Shown here: piece by piece, positions 1-7,865 of the stretch
Layout of the letters: each line of letters begins with the position of its first letter
Position numbering within the stretch: the first letter of the stretch is position 1
Assembly (NCBI GenBank): GCA_016927755.1
Contig: JAFGLZ010000098.1
Location: 1-35,852 of the forward strand
Direction of reading: 5' to 3'
Origin: Phycisphaerae bacterium
GTDB lineage: Bacteria; Planctomycetota; Phycisphaerae; UBA1845; JAFGLZ01
Length of the DNA: 35,852 nucleotides
The notes under the pieces: generated by a model
What the model was told of the DNA's origin: nothing
What the model saw: the letters and a program-made list of their open reading frames with translations, nothing else
The model's database searches: none
Position numbers and translations under genes: made by a program

Positions 1-53
1 GCCTGGTGGGGACTTGCACCCCACTGATCGAGTACACTCTCAGGCGCACTAGC

Positions 54-111
54 ATGGGCATCTTGCCCATGAACCATCACAAGCGCGACGCCCGTGCTGC
101 GGTGGCGCGGA
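54..111 (+). repeat. Dispersed structured repeat, family A, copy 1
   Basis: About 58 bases upstream of the fucosidase gene match, at about 85% by eye, the reverse complement of 3655-3712. The copy opens with a perfect 7-bp hairpin, ATGGGCA-TCT-TGCCCAT (54-70). It then runs into a GACGCCCGTGCT block that pairs only partly with its upstream arm here. If translated it gives a MGILPMN-like peptide, a signature I recall from spurious planctomycete ORFs. I infer a non-coding intergenic repeat. Its function is unknown. Confidence 0.7.
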
Positions 112-177
112 CCTCCGCACGGTCATTCAGTCAGTTGGAGCACGCTGCCCGCCATTCTCTTACAGGAGGCAACGGCC

Positions 178-1287
178 ATGTCGGAACGTTCAATGTCCAG
201 ACGCGGGTTTCTCACCAAGACAAGTCAGGGAGCCCTGGCCGCATCGGCAGCCGGCGGCGCCGCGATGGCCGCGGAGTCCGGAAGCAACTCCGGCACGCCC
301 GGCCAGAAGCGAGGCTCCCAGCGGCTGAGCCTCGACCGACTCCAAGCATGGGAGAGCCTCGGCTACGGCATGTTCATCCACTACGGGATGAGCACCTTCG
401 TGGGCAAGGAGCTACCCGACGGCAAGGCCCCCGCAAGCACCTATGCGCCCGATCAGCTCGACGTCGACCAGTGGATCTCCGTCGCCCGCGACGCCGGGAT
501 GAAATACGCCGTCCTGACGACCAAGCACGTCGCCGGTCATTGCCTCTGGCCCAGCAAGCACACCGACTACACCGTCGCCCACAGCGGCGACAAGACCAAC
601 GTCGTTGAGGCCTACGTCAAGGCCTGCCGGCGGTGCGGCGTCATGCCGGGCTTCTACTACTGCTCCTGGGACAACCACCACCGATTCGGCAGCAAGACGC
701 CCTCCGACGGCGGCTGGAGCCAGCTCATGAACTCCTGGCCCAAGGCCGGCGACAAGATGCCGCCCTTCACGACCTCGCTCTATCAGACCTTCCAGACCGC
801 CCAGATCACCGAGCTGCTCACCGACTTCGGCCCGATCGGCGAGGTCTGGGTCGATATACCCGGCGTCCTCGGGCGCGGCTATCGCACGTTCCTGTACGAC
901 CACATCGCCAAGCTCCAGCCCCAGACGGCTGTCATGATGAACAGCGGAATCTCCACCGGCCAGGAATACAACGTCGACTACGCTTGGCCGTCCGACCTCA
1001 TCGCGATCGAACGCCGGCTCCCGCCCGCCTCGAGCCACACCAAGTGGCGCACGATCGAGGGCAAGGACGTCTACATGCCCGGCGAGGTATGCGACCCGAT
1101 CGGCAAGGAGTGGTTCTTCGTGACCGGGGACAAACCGAGATCAGACAAGGAATTGCTCGAGCAGTACGCCGCCTGCCGTCAGCGAGGCGTCAATCTGCTC
1201 CTTGACGTCCCGCCCGACACGCACGGGCGGATCCCCGACGAGTTCGTCCAGGCCCTGATGCGTCTCCGCAAGAACGCCAAGCTGTAA
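178..1287 (+). CDS. Tat-exported alpha-L-fucosidase (GH29)
   Basis: This 369-aa protein is predicted to release alpha-L-fucose from glycans outside the cytoplasm. It begins with a twin-arginine signal (SRRGFLTKT, followed by an Ala-rich stretch). The catalytic region shows GH29 hallmarks: GMFIHYG with His68, the TTKHVAGHCLW block, the FYYCSWDNHH block, and GEVWVD with Asp226 in the position of the family nucleophile. It is somewhat shorter than many GH29 enzymes and seems to lack a C-terminal beta-sandwich. The start was chosen for AGGAGG at 164-169, 8 bases before the ATG. An upstream in-frame ATG at 94 would put a non-signal extension before the Tat motif. A family A repeat lies just upstream. 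No fucose permease, kinase or aldolase gene is adjacent, so assignment to a fucose pathway rests on homology only. Confidence 0.9.
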   Translation: MSERSMSRRGFLTKTSQGALAASAAGGAAMAAESGSNSGTPGQKRGSQRLSLDRLQAWESLGYGMFIHYGMSTFVGKELPDGKAPASTYAPDQLDVDQWISVARDAGMKYAVLTTKHVAGHCLWPSKHTDYTVAHSGDKTNVVEAYVKACRRCGVMPGFYYCSWDNHHRFGSKTPSDGGWSQLMNSWPKAGDKMPPFTTSLYQTFQTAQITELLTDFGPIGEVWVDIPGVLGRGYRTFLYDHIAKLQPQTAVMMNSGISTGQEYNVDYAWPSDLIAIERRLPPASSHTKWRTIEGKDVYMPGEVCDPIGKEWFFVTGDKPRSDKELLEQYAACRQRGVNLLLDVPPDTHGRIPDEFVQALMRLRKNAKL

Positions 1288-1399
1288 CGCAATCGCCGCG
1301 GCCAAAGACCCGGCCCACAACCCCCCCGGCAAGAAAGATCGTTAAGGACTCGTCGACGTCGAGCCGATCAATGTTGCAGTCGGCTCCATGGGGCTCATC

Positions 1400-2002
1400 G
1401 TGAAGTGTCCGTTCTGTGCTGAAGAGATCCAAGACGCCGCTATCCTCTGCCGCTTCTGCGGGGCCGAGCAGCGACAGGGCCAGTGGCACGCGCCGGGCAG
1501 ACCGGAGGCCCCACCACCTCGGCGCAAGGGATACTTCACGATCACGAGCGCCGGGGTGTTCTTTCTCGCCTCGGCCCTCTTCTCCCTAATGTCCGTCACC
1601 TCGGAGGTCCCCCTGCTCGGGGCCATGCGAGGAGGCGCCGTGGCAATCGCCTACAACCTCCTCTTCGCCGGGCTCTTTCTGGGAATCGGCATCGGACTGC
1701 TCCTGGGCAAGCCCTGGGGCTACTACCTCATCCTGGCAGGAACCGCATTCTACAGCGTCGACCGTATCCTGTTCGTCATGGACCAGGACACGCGCGACGC
1801 CTACCTGGCCGCCAGCGGCGTGACACAACAGGTCAAGGATCTCATCGACACCAGTATGTTCGACGAGGTGCTCGTCATCGTCACCCTGACCACGATCGCC
1901 TGCTGGTGGGGATTCGCCGGCTACATCTACCTCCGGCGTTCCTACTTCTTCCAGCCCGACCACCCCGCAACCGCCACCGCCCGCAAACTCGCCCCCCCGT
2001 AA
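1400..2002 (+). CDS. Zinc-ribbon membrane protein of unknown function
   Basis: About 200 aa. The N-terminus is a zinc ribbon, KCPFCAEEIQDAAILCRFCG, with two CxxC knuckles typical of small prokaryotic zinc-ribbon domains. A Pro-rich linker follows, then about four hydrophobic segments (beginning ITSAGVFFLASALFSL, IAYNLLFAGLFLGIGIGLLLG, YYLILAGTAFYSVDRILFV and VLVIVTLTTIACWWGFAGYIYL). It is probably an inner-membrane protein with a cytoplasmic zinc ribbon. A GTG start at 1400 gives the usual MKCPFC beginning and has a GGGG stretch 6 bases upstream; ATG at 1388 would add four residues and has no clear ribosome site. I recognise no specific family beyond the ribbon. It ends next to a hairpin repeat at 2004-2020 and converges with the gene at 2034. 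Confidence 0.75.
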   Translation: MKCPFCAEEIQDAAILCRFCGAEQRQGQWHAPGRPEAPPPRRKGYFTITSAGVFFLASALFSLMSVTSEVPLLGAMRGGAVAIAYNLLFAGLFLGIGIGLLLGKPWGYYLILAGTAFYSVDRILFVMDQDTRDAYLAASGVTQQVKDLIDTSMFDEVLVIVTLTTIACWWGFAGYIYLRRSYFFQPDHPATATARKLAPP

Positions 2003-2003
2003 C

Positions 2004-2020
2004 GCAGGCTTCCAGCCTGC
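2004..2020. repeat. Short palindromic hairpin repeat between convergent genes
   Basis: GCAGGC-TTCCA-GCCTGC is a perfect 6-bp stem with a 5-base loop. It starts one base after the stop codon of the zinc-ribbon gene and lies 14 bases before the end of the convergent gene. There is no T-tract, so it is not a classical intrinsic terminator. Motifs of the form 'aggc-ttcca-gcct' are recalled as frequent intergenic repeats in planctomycetes, but only one copy was noticed here. Confidence 0.55.
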
Positions 2021-2033
2021 CCGACGTCACCGC

Positions 2034-3584
2034 CTATCGGTGGAGCCCAAGCTCCATCGAAAACAGAGTCACCGACCCCTTGGCCTTATCCACGTTCCTG
2101 ATGCGGACGGTATTCTTACCGCACACCAACGCCTTCAGCGGAACCGCATAGAACTTCACCGCCTCGCGCCCCGCGTAGCTCTCGTTCTCTGAAACGGGGG
2201 CAAACAGCTCCACCCCTTGGTGCTCGCACGCCTCCAGCGGCGTCCCGTTCAGCGCCACGTCAATCCTCACCCCCTGGCACTTCTCCCGAGTCTCGACCCG
2301 CATGATAGCCCGCTCGAACTTCACGGCCGTGGTATCGTCAGGAATGATGATGTCGAACGTCCTCGCGTTCCTCGCCGTAAACGTCCCGAAGCCCGGATAG
2401 ACCACGTACTGCTTCGCCGCGGTCCTCAGATACTCGACGTCCGTGATCCTCTTCAACCCCTCCGTCATGGCCACGCGATGCTTGCTGGGCACGTAGTCGT
2501 AGTTGAACAGGCTCACGCCGTCCACGCCCCGGCGGAAGAGATTCAGCGCCGAGGCGCGATACGTCTCGATCGTTGTGTACCGGCGAGCGAGCTTGCCCGG
2601 CTTGCCCGTCTGCCACGTCACGTAGTTCATCTCACCGTATATCTTCGCCCGCTTCGTCCTCGCCTTGAACTCCTCGATGCCCAACTCCATCGTGTGAATG
2701 TAGAACGAGGACACGTTGATCATGTCCACCAGTCCCAGCCCATCCCACCCGTTCACGTCGAGCCCGGCCGCCTCACACTTGGCGACAGTCTCGGGCACCC
2801 TCACGCAGAGCTTGAGCGACTTGCCTCGCTCCTTGCCGATCCTGTCCAGCATGGCCCTGATCCGCCCGACCAGCGCGGTCATCACCCGCGTACCTTCCTT
2901 GACCTTGTCATTGTGGAAGAACCTCGGGAAGCGCTGAAAGTCCAGCTCGACCCCGTCCACGTCGTAGTTCGTGCAAAGCTCCTCGATAATCGAGAAGTAG
3001 TACCCCCGAACCTCCGGGCGCATGTAATCCAGCAGCCTGACGTTGTCCTTGCCCCGCGAATACGGCGACGTGTCCGAATCCCCCAACCAGTATTCGGGAT
3101 GCTCCCGCCAGATGAAGTTGTGCGTCGGCCAAGTGCGATCGGTCACGTAGTGCTGATCGTTCATCCGGTAGGAGATGAAGAAGTCCTTCTTGTACTTCCG
3201 ACACGCCTCCAGCGTGTCCTTCACCGGGTCCCCCCCGGCCAGGAGATATCTCTTGACGCTCTCGTAATAAGGCAACTTGCTCGCCGGCTCAGTAGTCGCG
3301 TGCTTCGTCCACTGCGGATCGACCTTGGACGGAAACACGTTGGTCCGCCAGATGCCCGGGCAACACATGACCGCGTCCACGTCCGTATCCACCAGCTTCT
3401 CGATGAACGAGCCGACCTGCCGCGGATTCATGTCCTTGACGTGACACACGATCAACAGCTCGTGGTTGAAGAGGCACCTGTAGCCCACCACCGGCGAGGT
3501 CTTGTGGAACGGCTCGGCAACGGCGCTGCGTCCCACCCCCATGAAGACTGCCATGCACAGAGGTGTCACGATGCCCTTCCACAT
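2034..3584 (-). CDS. Secreted TIM-barrel glycoside-hydrolase-like protein
   Basis: A 516-aa protein with a Sec-type signal peptide (MWKGIVTPLCMAVFMGVGRS, then AVAEP). The middle resembles the GHL10/DUF187-like and related glycosidase-like TIM barrels of planctomycetes. It has a conserved NYDVDGVELDFQRFP segment of the beta-strand-4 type carrying acidic residues, preceded by DYMRPEVRGYYFSIIEEL. The C-terminal third looks like a beta-sandwich. The likely role is hydrolysis or binding of a polysaccharide in the periplasm or outside the cell; the substrate cannot be read. The start at 3584 was preferred because the upstream 13 codons precede the signal peptide and a GAGGGT lies 7 bases before this ATG. 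It is convergent with the zinc-ribbon gene and separated from the next minus-strand gene by 187 bases holding a repeat. Confidence 0.7.
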   Translation of the reverse strand: MWKGIVTPLCMAVFMGVGRSAVAEPFHKTSPVVGYRCLFNHELLIVCHVKDMNPRQVGSFIEKLVDTDVDAVMCCPGIWRTNVFPSKVDPQWTKHATTEPASKLPYYESVKRYLLAGGDPVKDTLEACRKYKKDFFISYRMNDQHYVTDRTWPTHNFIWREHPEYWLGDSDTSPYSRGKDNVRLLDYMRPEVRGYYFSIIEELCTNYDVDGVELDFQRFPRFFHNDKVKEGTRVMTALVGRIRAMLDRIGKERGKSLKLCVRVPETVAKCEAAGLDVNGWDGLGLVDMINVSSFYIHTMELGIEEFKARTKRAKIYGEMNYVTWQTGKPGKLARRYTTIETYRASALNLFRRGVDGVSLFNYDYVPSKHRVAMTEGLKRITDVEYLRTAAKQYVVYPGFGTFTARNARTFDIIIPDDTTAVKFERAIMRVETREKCQGVRIDVALNGTPLEACEHQGVELFAPVSENESYAGREAVKFYAVPLKALVCGKNTVRIRNVDKAKGSVTLFSMELGLHR

Positions 3585-3654
3585 GGCAGACCCTCGCGCG
3601 ATCGTCGCACGTCCCTCCCCCACCCATCACGAAGCGAATACCCAATCGCCACGA

Positions 3655-3712
3655 CGCTCGCGCCCGTAGCACGGGCGTCTCGCCCGTGACGGTTCATGGA
3701 CAAGATGCCCAT
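3655..3712 (-). repeat. Dispersed structured repeat, family A, copy 2
   Basis: This is the inverted relative of 54-111. It contains a perfect 8-bp hairpin, CACGGGCG-TCT-CGCCCGTG (3670-3688), plus an imperfect hairpin corresponding to the first hairpin of copy 1 (one G-T pair). In the opposite reading direction it would read like STGVSPVTVHGQDAHPT, a peptide I recall as a common spurious ORF in planctomycete genomes. It lies between two minus-strand genes, in the upstream region of the glycosidase-like gene. Confidence 0.72.
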
Positions 3713-3771
3713 CCCACGCGCCCGCCGCATGTCAGGCGCCTGATCTCGCACAGTCCTTCACGAAGCGGAAC

Positions 3772-5205
3772 TCACCCCTCCTCGACGACGCGCATGTTCA
3801 TCAAATCCGCCAGATGCCGCGCGGTCTGAAGGTGATCGCCGTAGAACACCACGCGATGCAGCAGCGTCATCATGTCGCCATCCAGCACGCCGCCGCCCCA
3901 GTTGCGGGCCATCTGGGCCGCGTCGCGCACCTCCGTGACGATCTGCGTCCGGCAGGCGCGCACCGACTTGTCCGGCACCTCCCGGATCGTCCCCGTCGAG
4001 ATCAGCAGCGTGTCGAGATTGACCAGCTTCGTCCGAGTGATGTCCTGCCCGATACGATACTGGAACTCCGGCACCACGCCCGCGCCGATCTCCGAATGAC
4101 TTCGGAGCAGATACGGCGCGTCGCCGCCGTCGGGGCCGTCCATCTTCATCGGCCCGACGCAATGCGCGGTCCACAGGGCGTTCTTGGAGCTATCGAACGT
4201 CGCGTTGCCCTGGAAACCGGGTTGGCCCAGGAGGTAGCCAAACGCCATCATCGTCCACAGCGAATCCATGTCGCCCTCGCACGAGGCCGGGATGCCCCGG
4301 TCGCGCAGCCGCGTGAATCCGAGACACGGGAATCCGCGCTTCAGCCACCCCATACACGTCCCCACGGCCAACCCCTGTGCCTTCTCTTCCTCGATCAACT
4401 GATCCAGGGCGATGCTCACCCGAGCGGCCTTGAGTATGTCCTCGGGCGTCGGCTCGACGATCTTCTTGGCGTTGCGGGTCCACCGCTCGGCCTCCGCCTG
4501 CGCCTTGCCCGCGTCGACGGCACTGAGCGTCTCGTCGAAACGCTTCTGCGGAACGACGACCACCTCGGTCCCCAGCCGAGACTTGACCGCCTCGGGCTTG
4601 CAGGCAGGTGTCGTCCCACGAAACGGCTCGAACACCAGCACGCGGCTGTGCCGCAAGAGCGGAATCGTCCGCAGCAGCCGTGCCGCCCGCTCCAGCTCGC
4701 CGTAGTCGCTGCTGGTCAGCATCGTGACCGGCTTGCCCTCTCGCCGCCAACGGAACGGATACATCCAGTCGTGCCCGCTCGCCGGCGCAGAGAACACCAC
4801 CATCGGCCGTCCGCTGTCCAGGATCGGCTTCGAGACGCCCAGCAGCCCGCCGATCCGAAGGTTGATCGCCAGCACGGGCGCCGCGTCCCCCGCCTTCTTC
4901 ATCAGCGCCTCGGCCTCGGCAGCCGCCGCCGCCCGGCCGATCACGAACTCCACGTTGCCCAACTTCTTCTCCACCGCCTTCAGCCGCTGCGTCATCGCGG
5001 CGATCTCTTCCTCACTGACGCCCCAACTCCGATCCGCATACATGGCCTGCCCGGCAAAGATCACACAAATGCGGACCTTCTCCGGCAGCGATGTCGAAGG
5101 CCCTCCCGGCGCCGCCGCTGACTCACGGGCCTGTATCGCCCCCAGCAGCACACCACTCATCGCCGTCGTGCCCAAAAACTCCCGACGCGTGCAATTCTGA
5201 CACAT
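3772..5205 (-). CDS. Tat-signal protein related to L-fucose/L-arabinose isomerases
   Basis: 477 aa. It begins with a twin-arginine leader, CTRREFLGTTAMSGVLLG, so it is probably exported folded. The rest resembles the L-fucose/L-arabinose isomerase superfamily. An N-terminal Rossmann-like part (KVRICVIFAGQAMYAD) is followed by a C-terminal catalytic-domain pattern with PCLGFTRLRDRGIPASCEGD and ALWTAHCVGPMKM, the areas where true isomerases carry metal-binding Glu, Asp and His. Whether it isomerises a sugar is unproven; similar Tat-leader proteins are often annotated hypothetical. The start at 5205 was chosen because GGGAGG sits 9 bases upstream, whereas the ATG at 5214 directly abuts that site. 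Separation from the downstream glycosidase-like gene by a repeat argues against a tight operon. Confidence 0.65.
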   Translation of the reverse strand: MCQNCTRREFLGTTAMSGVLLGAIQARESAAAPGGPSTSLPEKVRICVIFAGQAMYADRSWGVSEEEIAAMTQRLKAVEKKLGNVEFVIGRAAAAAEAEALMKKAGDAAPVLAINLRIGGLLGVSKPILDSGRPMVVFSAPASGHDWMYPFRWRREGKPVTMLTSSDYGELERAARLLRTIPLLRHSRVLVFEPFRGTTPACKPEAVKSRLGTEVVVVPQKRFDETLSAVDAGKAQAEAERWTRNAKKIVEPTPEDILKAARVSIALDQLIEEEKAQGLAVGTCMGWLKRGFPCLGFTRLRDRGIPASCEGDMDSLWTMMAFGYLLGQPGFQGNATFDSSKNALWTAHCVGPMKMDGPDGGDAPYLLRSHSEIGAGVVPEFQYRIGQDITRTKLVNLDTLLISTGTIREVPDKSVRACRTQIVTEVRDAAQMARNWGGGVLDGDMMTLLHRVVFYGDHLQTARHLADLMNMRVVEEG

Positions 5206-5340
5206 GGTCCTCATCCTCCCGAAGAAATGGTCCACACTGTCTCGCTCGCCGCAGCACCCGAATGATACCACGTTCCGTCCTCACAAGCCCCCCTCCTCCC
5301 CATCCGTCGGGCCCGTGACGGATTCGGCCGGGCGTATCCA

Positions 5341-5463
5341 GGCCCGGAGGGCCGAAGGAATGTAGCCAGGGGTGCAGTCCGCCGCTTCGGAGGACCTATC
5401 CGCCGCAGCGGCGGACGGAACCCCTGGTGCTCGATTGCCCAGACCGACAAGCCCCGGAGGGGC
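5341..5463. repeat. Structured repeat cluster, family B (three hairpins)
   Basis: Three palindromes lie in a row. GGCCC-GGA-GGGCC is at 5341-5353. A nested hairpin occupies 5366-5427, with outer arms CCAGGGGT (5366-5373) and ACCCCTGG (5420-5427), 3-base symmetric gaps, then inner arms GTCCGCCGC (5377-5385) and GCGGCGGAC (5408-5416). GCCCC-GGA-GGGGC is at 5451-5463. The two GGA-loop hairpins flank the large one almost symmetrically. I recall the 'tgtagccaggggt ... acccctgg' form from planctomycete and verrucomicrobial intergenic repeats. Function is unknown; an RNA structure or a miniature mobile repeat are both possible. Confidence 0.7.
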
Positions 5464-5482
5464 GACGGAAGGCATGCCTACG

Positions 5483-5524
5483 GATGCGTCGCAAAGGCAC
5501 AGATGGCCGGTGCCCGCATTGGGG
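5483..5524 (-). repeat. Dispersed repeat, family C, copy 1
   Basis: This stretch shares an ordered pattern with 12281-12319: GCGTC, then AAAGGCA, then TGGCC, then GT-CCC. Read on the minus strand, both copies encode the same spurious peptide GTGHLCL, which shows they are related. It sits 20 bases right of the family B cluster and may be part of the same composite element. Confidence 0.6.
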
Positions 5525-5635
5525 TCACCCAAAACGTAACGAACTTGTGGAATCGCAGCGGTCTTGCGCGCGGGCCCCAGCAACGTTTCCTCACCTGAAT
5601 CTTCCCCTAATCATTGGAGGAGTCTACAATCGCCG

Positions 5636-6406
5636 ATGCCGACGCCAACGCCTTGGCACGAGTGCCGATCAATGCCCAGACTGACCGACAAACAAGACGC
5701 CTACGGCCACGCAATGTACGACGCCCATCACGGCAAGGGCGGCTACGAGTTCGACGAAAGAGATGACGGCTTCGTCGGGCTGGTCGGCGTCGACGTCTAC
5801 TTCAAGGAATACACAGACTGGGATCCCCACGAGCGAACCGCCATCCTGCTGGCCAAGGGCAACGTCCTGGACATCGGCTGCGGCGCCGGCCGCCACGCGA
5901 TCCACCTCCAGGATCAAGGCCTGGACGTCACGGGCATCGACCTCTCGCCCCTGGCGATCAAGGTCTGCAAGCTCAGGGGCCTGAAGAAAGCCAAGGTGCT
6001 ATCGATCACCCAGATCAGCAGCAAGCTGGGAACCTTCGACACCCTCGTCATGTTCGGAAACAACTTCGGCCTCTTCGGCAGCTTCAGACGCGCCAAGTGG
6101 CTGCTCAGACGGATGAGGGGAATGACCAGCGATGGCGCGAGAATCCTCGCCCAGTCCACCGACCCCTACGACGTCGCCGATCGCCGCCATCTCGCCTACC
6201 ACAAGCGGAACAGACGGCGAGGCAGAATGAGCGGCCAGATTCGACTCCGCATCAGGTACCGAACCTACGCCACGCCCTGGTTCGACTACTTGCTCGCGGC
6301 CAAGAAGGAGATGCGCCGGATCCTCGACGGCACCGGCTGGCACGTCACGCGGTTCATCGACTCCAAGGGGCCTCGATACATCGCGGTGATAGAGAAGGAC
6401 GAGTGA
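5636..6406 (+). CDS. Class I SAM-dependent methyltransferase
   Basis: 256 aa from this start. The SAM-binding motif I is clear: GNVLDIGCGAGRH, with VLDIGCG at residues 77-83. It is followed by the acidic end of beta-2 (VTGIDLSPLAI). FDTLVMFGNNFGLFG is the motif around beta-4. The C-terminal half (RMSGQIRLRIRYRTYATPWFDYLLAA) resembles small-molecule methyltransferases of the Methyltransf_25/11 group. The substrate is unknown. The start is uncertain: ATG 5636 lies 15 bases from GGAGG at 5616-5620, while ATG 5672 (MPRLTDKQDAYG) is closer to where conserved sequence begins. The gene is convergent with the sialidase-like gene and ends 27 bases from its stop. No cytoplasmic partner gene is adjacent. 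Confidence 0.82.
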   Translation: MPTPTPWHECRSMPRLTDKQDAYGHAMYDAHHGKGGYEFDERDDGFVGLVGVDVYFKEYTDWDPHERTAILLAKGNVLDIGCGAGRHAIHLQDQGLDVTGIDLSPLAIKVCKLRGLKKAKVLSITQISSKLGTFDTLVMFGNNFGLFGSFRRAKWLLRRMRGMTSDGARILAQSTDPYDVADRRHLAYHKRNRRRGRMSGQIRLRIRYRTYATPWFDYLLAAKKEMRRILDGTGWHVTRFIDSKGPRYIAVIEKDE

Positions 6407-6433
6407 AGGCGCGACGCTGCCAGTCTCACACGC

Positions 6434-7798
6434 TCAGTACACCAGGTCGCGAAACTTCGGGACCCGATGCAACAAAAGAAGGTTCCCGTCGTGAGCGTTC
6501 TTGGAGAGCTCGTCGCCCGACCGCGACAGAACGAGCAGGTCGTCGCCGTCGATCACCATGGCCGGGTAGTTACGCGACTGACGCGCGTCGTCCGTCTTGT
6601 CGATCATCCCGGCATAGCACCAGTCGATGCAGTTCTTCGAGAAGTGCAGCACCAGTCGATGCCGCTCGTTGTCCGGCAGCCAGTAGCGATTCTCCGGTAG
6701 CAGCTCAGGCCGCGTCATAGAATCCGTCGACTGATTCGACACCAGCCAGTGCAGCTTCGTGGCCGCGTCATACACGATGTGAAACTTCAGATGTCCGCCC
6801 GGCAGCGGAATGTAAAGCATCGGCTTGCCGGACGGCGCCGTAACGGGTTGAACCGTGATCGACCCGTCCTTCCCCTCGACCGCCTTCGACACACACGCCA
6901 GGTTCGTCATCCCCGTGTGCGCCCGCGAGTACAAGTACATCGTCCGGTCTTCCGGATCGTGCCACTGGTGCTTCGGATCGGGGAACGTCACGATGTGCGT
7001 CTCGAGCCAGCCCGCCGGCGACATCGGGCGGGCCGCCATGCCGGTCTTTCCCTTGATCGTCGGACCGATCGTGTAGAACGGCGAGCCGATGCCCGATACG
7101 CCCCCCACCTCGTCCACCATCTGAACGAAGCTGACCTCGCTCGAGAACGTCCAGGACGCCCGCTTCGTCAGGTCGGCGTCGACCTTAGCCGACATCACGA
7201 CCGGCGCGATGCTGAACACCGGCCAGTACTGACGCAGCGGAATCGTATGACGCTCCATCACCAAATACACCCGGCCATGTGCATACCGAACGTTGCACGG
7301 AGCCTGATGCCAATCCTGCCCCTTCGTCAGCCACGAGACCTCGCTCCACGTCTCACCGCGGTCCTTCGAGCAGACGATCCCCAGGTCCTCGTAGTGTCCC
7401 AGCACATACAACCGGTCACCCGCCGTGAACGGCCGCCCCTGCCAAAGCGGATACTGACCCGTCTGCCGAACCGTCCGCCCCCCGTCATCGGACACGAACG
7501 CCAGACCCCGGTAGTACTTGCCGTCGGGCGTCCGCCGCGTGCCCGGCATGAAACGCGACCCGCCCAGGCTGTACTCCATCGTCAGCACGAGCCGCCCGTC
7601 CACCAGTCGGCAGATGCCCGGGCTCCGCGGCGAGACCTCCTTGGGATTCGGCGATCGCCAGATCACCAGCGGCTTCGCCGCGATCAGCCGAGGCCCCTTC
7701 GATGCACCGAAAGCCGCCTCAACGCATATCAAGCAAGCGGCAACACCGCCATACGCCGCCATGCCGAAGACCAAATCACGTTGCAGCACTAGCTTCAT
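6434..7798 (-). CDS. Secreted BNR-repeat (sialidase-like) protein
   Basis: 454 aa with a signal peptide (MKLVLQRDLVFGMAAYGGVA to about residue 32). The body shows Asp-box-type motifs of six-bladed beta-propellers: SDDGGRT and SKDRGETW. Other propeller-like blocks are SPRSPGICRLVDGRLVLTME and SRNYPAMVIDGDDLLVLSRS. This fits the BNR/sialidase superfamily widespread in planctomycetes, where many members are not proven neuraminidases. It presumably acts on, or binds, extracellular sugar polymers. The start was set at the ATG before the signal peptide; GAGGGG lies about 8 bases upstream, and the longer frame to 8029 overlaps the mlaA-like gene. Only 67 bases separate it from that gene's end, so read-through from the lipid-transport operon is possible. 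Confidence 0.72.
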   Translation of the reverse strand: MKLVLQRDLVFGMAAYGGVAACLICVEAAFGASKGPRLIAAKPLVIWRSPNPKEVSPRSPGICRLVDGRLVLTMEYSLGGSRFMPGTRRTPDGKYYRGLAFVSDDGGRTVRQTGQYPLWQGRPFTAGDRLYVLGHYEDLGIVCSKDRGETWSEVSWLTKGQDWHQAPCNVRYAHGRVYLVMERHTIPLRQYWPVFSIAPVVMSAKVDADLTKRASWTFSSEVSFVQMVDEVGGVSGIGSPFYTIGPTIKGKTGMAARPMSPAGWLETHIVTFPDPKHQWHDPEDRTMYLYSRAHTGMTNLACVSKAVEGKDGSITVQPVTAPSGKPMLYIPLPGGHLKFHIVYDAATKLHWLVSNQSTDSMTRPELLPENRYWLPDNERHRLVLHFSKNCIDWCYAGMIDKTDDARQSRNYPAMVIDGDDLLVLSRSGDELSKNAHDGNLLLLHRVPKFRDLVY

Positions 7799-7865
7799 GT
7801 CTCGACCCCTCGCCCGCTCGGATGAACCAGCAGACAAGTGGCTCCGGACGATCCACCCTACCGGA

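Larger units (their letters stand above)
5206..5635. other. 430-base gene-free divergent region holding a repeat cluster
   Basis: This stretch separates the divergent isomerase-like and methyltransferase genes. Bases 5341-5463 hold a cluster of three hairpins and 5483-5524 a second repeat unit, both listed separately. The sides must contain two promoters, but I could not pick convincing -35/-10 pairs. A GGAGG at 5616-5620 is 15 bases ahead of the chosen methyltransferase ATG. The short open frames here follow the repeats and I do not believe they are genes. Confidence 0.6.

Noticed and set aside
6..608. Long plus-strand open frame covering the fucosidase start
   Set aside because: It overlaps the fucosidase in another frame, is Arg/Pro-rich as typical for GC-rich shadow frames, and contains the family A repeat.
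2217..3689. 490-codon plus-strand frame opposite the glycosidase-like gene
   Set aside because: It is antisense to a signal-peptide protein with recognisable motifs and shows only His/Arg/Pro/Leu-biased shadow composition.
178..5205. A dedicated L-fucose catabolic operon
   Set aside because: The genes lie on both strands, are separated by repeats, and no transporter, kinase or aldolase is present.
5281..5583. Short minus-strand frame in the isomerase-methyltransferase space
   Set aside because: It coincides with repeat families B and C and has no ribosome site, so it is translated repeat and not a gene.
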